A DNA stretch of 7,609 nt from Pseudomonadota bacterium (GTDB taxonomy: Bacteria > Pseudomonadota > Alphaproteobacteria > Micropepsales > Micropepsaceae). The DNA is taken from contig JANYBR010000217.1 of assembly GCA_025360685.1 (NCBI GenBank), positions 1-7,609 on the forward strand, in the 5' to 3' direction. The position numbers and the translations under genes were made by a program. Each line of letters opens with the position of its first letter. Position 1 is the first letter of the stretch. The notes under the pieces are model-generated. The model made no database searches and was not told where the DNA came from. It worked only from the letters and a program-made list of their open reading frames with translations. Positions 6,059 to 7,609 of this stretch are shown in pieces.

Positions 6059-6880
6059 TCAGACGGCCTTGGGCGGGCGAATCGGATCGGCATAGCCGCC
6101 AACGCTGACGAGGCGCACGATTGCGTCTCCGGCCTGTTCCAGGAGCGAACCCAGACGCGAATCGTCTCGCGCCACGAAGCCGGCGATCTCCAGCAGGTGC
6201 AAGCGCGAGGCGCTGCGTGGGGAGTCGCGTCCCACGGCCACAAGCTGTGCTTCGAATCCCGCCTGCCTGATCAGACTCTGCAACTTGGTACGACTGAGAT
6301 CGGCGTTGGCTTCGAGGATGATCATGCTTGTGTCGTCGCCGGTCGGTTCCTGCTCAAGCGTTCCGATGGCGTAGGCGATCGCCTGCGTCTCGCTCGTCTC
6401 CATCAGCGGCAGGCGCGCGATGACGCGCGGACCCGCTTGTCCCGAAGGCGTCAGTTGCGCCCACCAGGGGCGCTGGTTTTCATCGCTGTCCGGTGGCGGC
6501 ACAAGGCCGACGGCCGCCGGATCGCCGGCACAGGCATGTATCACCGCGGAGGCGGACGGATGGCCTTCGATGCTGGCGGCCGAACCAAAATAGGCCCTGG
6601 CGAGATCGCGGTAAAACGCGGTCTGATTTCCGGCGAAGACATGTGCGCTTGGGGCGGCGCCTGGCATCGATGCCAGGACCTCGCGCCAGATGCCGACCAG
6701 GCCGCTCAAAGCCAGCTTGCCCTTGTGGCGGGCGACGAGCCTGCGCAACGACATGGCTTGCTGCGCGGGGCTGGCGACAGGCAGCTTTTCGGCCAGCGCA
6801 GCCCGTTCGATCAGCAGATCGTGGATCTTCTCATCGATCGCATCGAGCCGATCGGCGGTGGATATCGAACGAGGGGGCAT
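6059..6880 (-). CDS. Chorismate mutase-like protein with degenerate AroQ and dehydratase/ACT-like regions
   Basis: A 273-residue protein, first gene of the operon. Residues 9-73 match an AroQ (type II) chorismate mutase domain: RLDAIDEKIHDLLIERAALA (11-30, with Arg26 equal to E. coli P-protein Arg28), then LRRLVARHKG (45-54) and IWREVL (64-69). Between Arg26 and LRRL the sequence is about 9 residues shorter than in E. coli, and by my alignment the equivalents of Arg11, Lys39, Asp48, Arg51, Glu52, Ser84 and Gln88 are absent. Residues 80-180 recall a prephenate dehydratase fold (AYFGSAA at 96-102, VGLVP at 124-128, VIARLP at 153-158) but the catalytic Thr-Arg-Phe is missing. Residues 184-267 look ACT-like, with LHLLEIAGF at 228-235 and a final SVGGY. 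Rhizobial relatives in this gene position are annotated as chorismate mutase. The start at 6880 has no good ribosome site but fits the domain. Catalytic activity is doubtful; a regulatory role is possible. Confidence 0.82.
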   Translation of the reverse strand: MPPRSISTADRLDAIDEKIHDLLIERAALAEKLPVASPAQQAMSLRRLVARHKGKLALSGLVGIWREVLASMPGAAPSAHVFAGNQTAFYRDLARAYFGSAASIEGHPSASAVIHACAGDPAAVGLVPPPDSDENQRPWWAQLTPSGQAGPRVIARLPLMETSETQAIAYAIGTLEQEPTGDDTSMIILEANADLSRTKLQSLIRQAGFEAQLVAVGRDSPRSASRLHLLEIAGFVARDDSRLGSLLEQAGDAIVRLVSVGGYADPIRPPKAV

Positions 6881-6922
6881 CGCCGGGATCGAACTTACGC
6901 CTTGCTGGCCGGGTGGTTTGCG

Positions 6923-6947
6923 CCTTCAGGCCGGCCGGTCCTGAAGG
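6923..6947. promoter_or_regulatory. Hairpin in the 5' leader of the aromatic operon
   Basis: A perfect 8-pair inverted repeat, CCTTCAGG (6923-6930) and CCTGAAGG (6940-6947), encloses a self-complementary CCGGCCGG core. In the minus-strand transcript it ends 42 bases before the chorismate mutase-like ATG. If the candidate promoter at 6955-6983 is right, the hairpin would be at the very 5' end of the mRNA. No U-run follows it and no aromatic-rich leader peptide precedes it, so classical attenuation is not supported. Confidence 0.55.
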
Positions 6948-6954
6948 GGCGGTA

Positions 6955-6983
6955 TTGATAAGGGCGTGGGGAGGCAAAATCAA
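6955..6983 (-). promoter_or_regulatory. Candidate sigma-70-type promoter of the aromatic operon
   Basis: On the minus strand TTGATT (6983-6978) and TATCAA (6960-6955) are separated by exactly 17 bases; each matches consensus at 4 of 6 positions. Start of transcription would fall near 6948, giving a leader of about 68 bases. A reasonable but unproven promoter. Confidence 0.4.
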
Positions 6984-6990
6984 AGCATGG

Positions 6991-7069
6991 CTGGTGACGT
7001 GGATTTGAAGTTCCCACCCTTTAGATGGCATCCGCATCTGGGAACATCAAATCCGCAAAACTTCACCAG
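6991..7069. repeat. Long multi-arm palindrome between the divergent promoters
   Basis: Four nested arms: CTGGTGA (6991-6997) with TCACCAG (7063-7069); GGATTTGA (7001-7008) with TCAAATCC (7047-7054); an A-A mismatch, then GTTCCC (7010-7015) with GGGAAC (7040-7045); and AGATG (7023-7027) with CATCT (7035-7039). This is 26 pairs, every arm exact, over 79 bases. It lies just upstream of the minus-strand -35 candidate and ends 6 bases before the plus-strand TATAAT. It could be an operator region, a structured RNA on either strand, or a mobile palindromic element. Confidence 0.7.
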
Positions 7070-7075
7070 ATTCAA

Positions 7076-7081
7076 TATAAT
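7076..7081 (+). promoter_or_regulatory. Perfect -10 hexamer TATAAT, possible upstream metX promoter
   Basis: TATAAT occurs in a locally AT-rich stretch. No TTGACA-like -35 lies 16-18 bases upstream, since that space is the right part of the palindrome. If used, it would probably need an activator and would give a metX leader of about 144 bases containing the 7096-7148 hairpin. Confidence 0.35.
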
Positions 7082-7095
7082 GCCCGTGTGGCTGT

Positions 7096-7148
7096 GAATC
7101 GGAAATTCGCATCCGGCTTTGCCCCCAGAACGGGCGAATTTCGGATTC
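7096..7148. repeat. 15-base-arm inverted repeat upstream of metX
   Basis: Arm 7096-7110 (GAATCGGAAATTCGC) and arm 7134-7148 (GCGAATTTCGGATTC) pair at 14 of 15 positions, the single mismatch being G7101 against G7143. Inside the 23-base loop, CCG (7113-7115) can pair with CGG (7131-7133). It may be a leader hairpin if transcription starts near 7088, or an operator if it starts near 7203. Confidence 0.65.
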
Positions 7149-7167
7149 GCCGCACCGGGAGCTCGGT

Positions 7168-7196
7168 TTGACAGCGCTGGCTGCGGGCCCTAGCAA
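7168..7196 (+). promoter_or_regulatory. Candidate metX promoter with consensus -35
   Basis: TTGACA (7168-7173) is a perfect -35, followed after 17 bases by TAGCAA (7191-7196), a weak -10 matching 3 of 6. Transcription would start near 7203, giving a 29-base leader holding the AGGA ribosome site at 7216-7219. The hexamers lie inside a CGGTTT (7164-7169)/AAACCG (7196-7201) inverted repeat. It competes with the TATAAT at 7076 as the metX promoter. Confidence 0.4.
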
Positions 7197-7231
7197 AACC
7201 GCCCTTGGTTCTGGCAGGAAACCGCGCGCAA

Positions 7232-7609
7232 ATGGCCGAGACCGGAAATCCCCGCTTCCTGCGGCCAGTGACCGCAGCCGACGCGGATGTGGGCCAGGCC
7301 ATCAAATTTGGTCCGGACCAGTCGCTTATGCTGGACTGTGGCAAGACCCTGGCGCCGCTCACCGTCGCTTACATGACCTATGGCACCCTCAACGCGGCGC
7401 GCTCCAACACGATTCTCATCTGCCATGCGCTGACCCTCGATCAGTTTGTCGCCAGCGCCAATCCGGTCACCGGCAAGCCAGGCTGGTGGGACACGATGGT
7501 GGGGCCAGGCAAGCCAATCGACACGGACCGTTTCTACGTCCTCTGTGCCAATGTCCTGGGCGGTTGCATGGGCACGACGGGTCCGGCGGAAATCTGTCCG
7601 GCTACGGGC
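7232..7609 (+). CDS. metX: Homoserine O-acetyltransferase (MetX), N-terminal part, cut by window end
   Basis: An open frame of 126 codons running off the right edge. MetX transfers an acyl group from acyl-CoA to homoserine, the first committed step to methionine. It is a cytoplasmic alpha/beta-hydrolase-fold enzyme. Visible family blocks are LAPLTVAYMTYGTLN (about 41-55), ILICHALTLDQF (62-73), GKPGWWDTMVGPGKPIDTDRF (82-102) and NVLGGCMGTTGP (108-119). The catalytic Ser, Asp and His lie further on, outside the window. Two positions differ from the usual pattern: HALTLD instead of HALTGD, and GTTGP instead of GSTGP. ATG at 7232 follows an in-frame stop at 7169, with AGGA 12 bases upstream. Such genes are often followed by metW in these bacteria, but that region is not present. 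The acyl donor (acetyl or succinyl) cannot be decided from this part. Confidence 0.95.
   Translation, partial: MAETGNPRFLRPVTAADADVGQAIKFGPDQSLMLDCGKTLAPLTVAYMTYGTLNAARSNTILICHALTLDQFVASANPVTGKPGWWDTMVGPGKPIDTDRFYVLCANVLGGCMGTTGPAEICPATG

Larger units (their letters stand above)
6881..7231. other. Divergent intergenic region between the aromatic operon and metX
   Basis: A 351-base region holding no protein-like frame. From left to right it contains a hairpin (6923-6947), a candidate minus-strand promoter (6955-6983), a large palindrome (6991-7069), a TATAAT hexamer (7076-7081), a second inverted repeat (7096-7148), a candidate plus-strand promoter (7168-7196) and the metX ribosome site AGGA (7216-7219). 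The density of long inverted repeats is far above the rest of the window. Confidence 0.8.

Noticed and set aside
4839..6095. 418-codon plus-strand frame antisense to hisC
   Set aside because: It has no recognisable family pattern, is rich in Arg/Ala/Gly as expected for a shadow frame in GC-rich DNA, and lies opposite a well-conserved gene.
6059..6880. Chorismate mutase-like gene as a frameshifted pseudogene
   Set aside because: The frame is continuous through all three regions with typical codon use, and both ends fit the operon; loss of active-site residues is by shortening and substitution, not by a visible frameshift.
6831..7037. 68-codon minus-strand frame as an attenuation leader peptide for the aromatic operon
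   Set aside because: It is not rich in Phe, Tyr or Trp, and overlaps the chorismate mutase-like gene start in another frame; it looks like chance.
6980..7231. S-adenosylmethionine (SAM-II or SAM/SAH) riboswitch upstream of metX
   Set aside because: GATTTG occurs near 7002, but the remembered SAM-II core (CCGA, TTGCAGCCAC, GCTAAA in order) is absent, and this stretch is better explained by the palindrome. Only a covariance-model search could overturn this.

Overview
The window looks like chromosomal DNA of a GC-rich alphaproteobacterium, most likely in the Hyphomicrobiales (Xanthobacteraceae or Bradyrhizobium/Rhodopseudomonas-like). The reasons are a class II (adenosylcobalamin-dependent) ribonucleotide reductase, a DUF2125 protein, a chorismate mutase-like/hisC/tyrA operon transcribed divergently from metX, and palindromic intergenic repeats. 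This placement is inferred from gene content and family resemblance; no search was run. I see no phage, transposase, CRISPR, tRNA or rRNA.

Layout. The plus strand opens with the 3' third of nrdJ (1-1191). Four bases later comes a DNA glycosylase-like winged-helix protein of the YcaQ/AlkZ-like family (GTG start at 1196). A 191-base gap carries a tandem plus inverted repeat, followed by a membrane-anchored DUF2125 protein (2584-3609). That gene converges on a small dodecin-family gene (3667-3888, minus), with one strong hairpin between the two stops. The minus strand then carries a tight three-gene operon, transcribed from right to left: a chorismate mutase-like protein (6059-6880), hisC (4965-6056) and tyrA (4036-4968). 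The last two overlap by ATGA and the first two are 2 bases apart. A 351-base divergent intergenic region (6881-7231) is full of long inverted repeats. The start of metX (7232 onward, plus strand) runs off the right edge.

How the genes work together. The operon fits the tyrosine/phenylalanine branch: chorismate to prephenate (chorismate mutase), transamination (HisC-type aminotransferase, often with a dual histidine/aromatic role) and oxidative decarboxylation (TyrA). metX begins the O-acylhomoserine route to methionine. nrdJ makes deoxyribonucleotides, and its close neighbour probably acts in DNA repair.

Nothing here is clearly a new multi-gene system; most of it is core metabolism. The points most worth a second look are: (1) the chorismate mutase-like protein appears to have lost most AroQ active-site residues through an internal shortening, and its C-terminal part looks like a degenerate prephenate dehydratase/ACT region; (2) a 79-base multi-arm palindrome sits between two divergent promoter regions, with a second 15-base-arm inverted repeat before metX; (3) the dodecin lacks the flavin-stacking Trp and the Gln of flavin-binding dodecins and instead resembles the calcium-dodecin type.
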